From contig JYIP02000001.1 in the NCBI GenBank assembly GCA_001051155.2, forward strand, positions 1,860,001 to 1,924,000: a stretch of DNA of 64,000 bases, read 5' to 3'. Made by a program: the position numbers and the translations under genes. The number at the start of each line of letters is the position of its first letter. Position 1 is the stretch's first letter. Source of the DNA: Chrysoporthe austroafricana (lineage: Eukaryota; Ascomycota; Sordariomycetes; Diaporthales; Cryphonectriaceae). This document shows positions 63,584 through 64,000 of the stretch, in pieces. The notes beneath the pieces were generated by a model. It saw only the letters and a list, made by a program, of their open reading frames with translations, made no database searches and was not told the DNA's origin.

Positions 63584-64000
63584 ATGGATCGAAAAGCGAA
63601 AGCCTCAAACTTCGTGGGCAAGCATAGTTTCAAAGTGGCTACGGAACTACCTGAGAATGACGTAGCACAGTTCCTTCTCGAAGATCGAAACAATCAATCG
63701 GCACTGGAGGCTGGACAAAGGGATGGTAATCTCCGAGGCTTCAATCAGTGGCTTTGCGCTGATACCCTAGATGAGTTAGTTCATATATATATGTATATCT
63801 CGAGGACTCATCCACGAGTATCGTCGCTGACAACTCGCAGTTCTGTTGATCCGGCCTTATTACAAGAACAAAAAGAGTTGGTGGCCATTTGGATAAAGTT
63901 CCAGGCTAAATATCCTGAGTACAGCGAGCTTCTTCCAGGTTCCAAGGGGCCACCAAGTATCGAAGTTCTTCAATCGATCATGAGGACGACAATTCAGGAG
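63584..64000 (+). CDS. 5' part of an unrecognised gene, cut by the window edge
   Basis: Function unknown. Exon 1 from an ATG in good context (AAAATGG) at 63584 to 63774, a 66-nt intron GTTAGT..CGCAG (63775-63840) with a CTGAC branch-like site, then exon 2 from 63841 open to the edge. The visible 117 residues start MDRKAKASNFVGKHSFK, are Gln/Glu-rich and read naturally (VDPALLQEQKELVAIWIKFQ, then AKYPEYSELLPGSKGPPS). The intron contains no stop in the same frame, so splicing is inferred from consensus. No domain recognised in the portion seen. It may be a soluble regulatory or enzymatic protein; nothing more can be claimed. Confidence 0.55.
   Translation, partial: MDRKAKASNFVGKHSFKVATELPENDVAQFLLEDRNNQSALEAGQRDGNLRGFNQWLCADTLDELVHIYMYISRTHPRVSSLTTRSSVDPALLQEQKELVAIWIKFQAKYPEYSELLPGSKGPPSIEVLQSIMRTTIQE

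Overview
This window is nuclear DNA of a filamentous ascomycete (Pezizomycotina, most likely Sordariomycetes). The evidence is genes split by short introns of about 55-140 nt with GT..AG borders, strong G/C third-position bias, and recognisable fungal families: Snf1, Ccz1, isocitrate lyase, neutral trehalase, Fta4, MRP-L20, a 7TM-RGS receptor, a LaeA-like methyltransferase and an AAA ATPase with a DUF7025-type region. There are no bacterial, plasmid, rRNA or CRISPR features. Exon limits below were worked out by hand from frame, splice consensus and family similarity.

Layout, left to right (most genes lie on the minus strand): Snf1/AMPK kinase (490-3022); Ccz1 vacuolar fusion factor (5566-8070); isocitrate lyase (9219-11188); neutral trehalase (14786-17302); an F-box-like Cys-rich protein on plus (20864-22538); mitoribosomal MRP-L20 (23026-23700); a peroxisomal-type acyl/4-coumarate CoA ligase (24415-26215); an NmrA-like oxidoreductase on plus (28635-29721); kinetochore Fta4 on plus (30328-31242); a calpain-like protease (31523-35539); an ArfGAP with UBA and NPF motifs (39239-41519); a DUF985 cupin on plus (45030-45668); a LaeA-like methyltransferase (46036-47439); a UPF0390 small basic protein (49245-49496); a 7TM-RGS receptor (51306-53476); a secreted GH31 alpha-glucosidase (55515-58558); an AAA ATPase whose frame carries stop codons (59394-62611); and the 5' part of an unknown gene running off the right edge (63584-64000).

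Functionally, the left third is rich in carbon and energy genes: Snf1 (glucose derepression), isocitrate lyase (glyoxylate cycle, a classic Snf1-dependent output), neutral trehalase, and a CoA ligase that probably acts in peroxisomes. A secreted alpha-glucosidase lies further right. The genes are separately transcribed, so this is loose co-location and not an operon or a secondary-metabolite cluster; no PKS, NRPS or terpene backbone gene is visible.

Two compositional domains are apparent by eye. Up to about 43 kb both genes and spacers are GC-rich, and the spacers carry many microsatellites. From about 43 kb rightward the spacers are long and nearer 45-50% GC, and the genes use less biased codons. 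The apparently decaying AAA ATPase copy sits in this second domain. The most notable points are the AAA copy with three in-frame stops, each one CpA-to-TpA change from a sense codon; the receptor-RGS fusion; 14-nt and 17-nt micro-exons; and a GC-AG intron in the methyltransferase.
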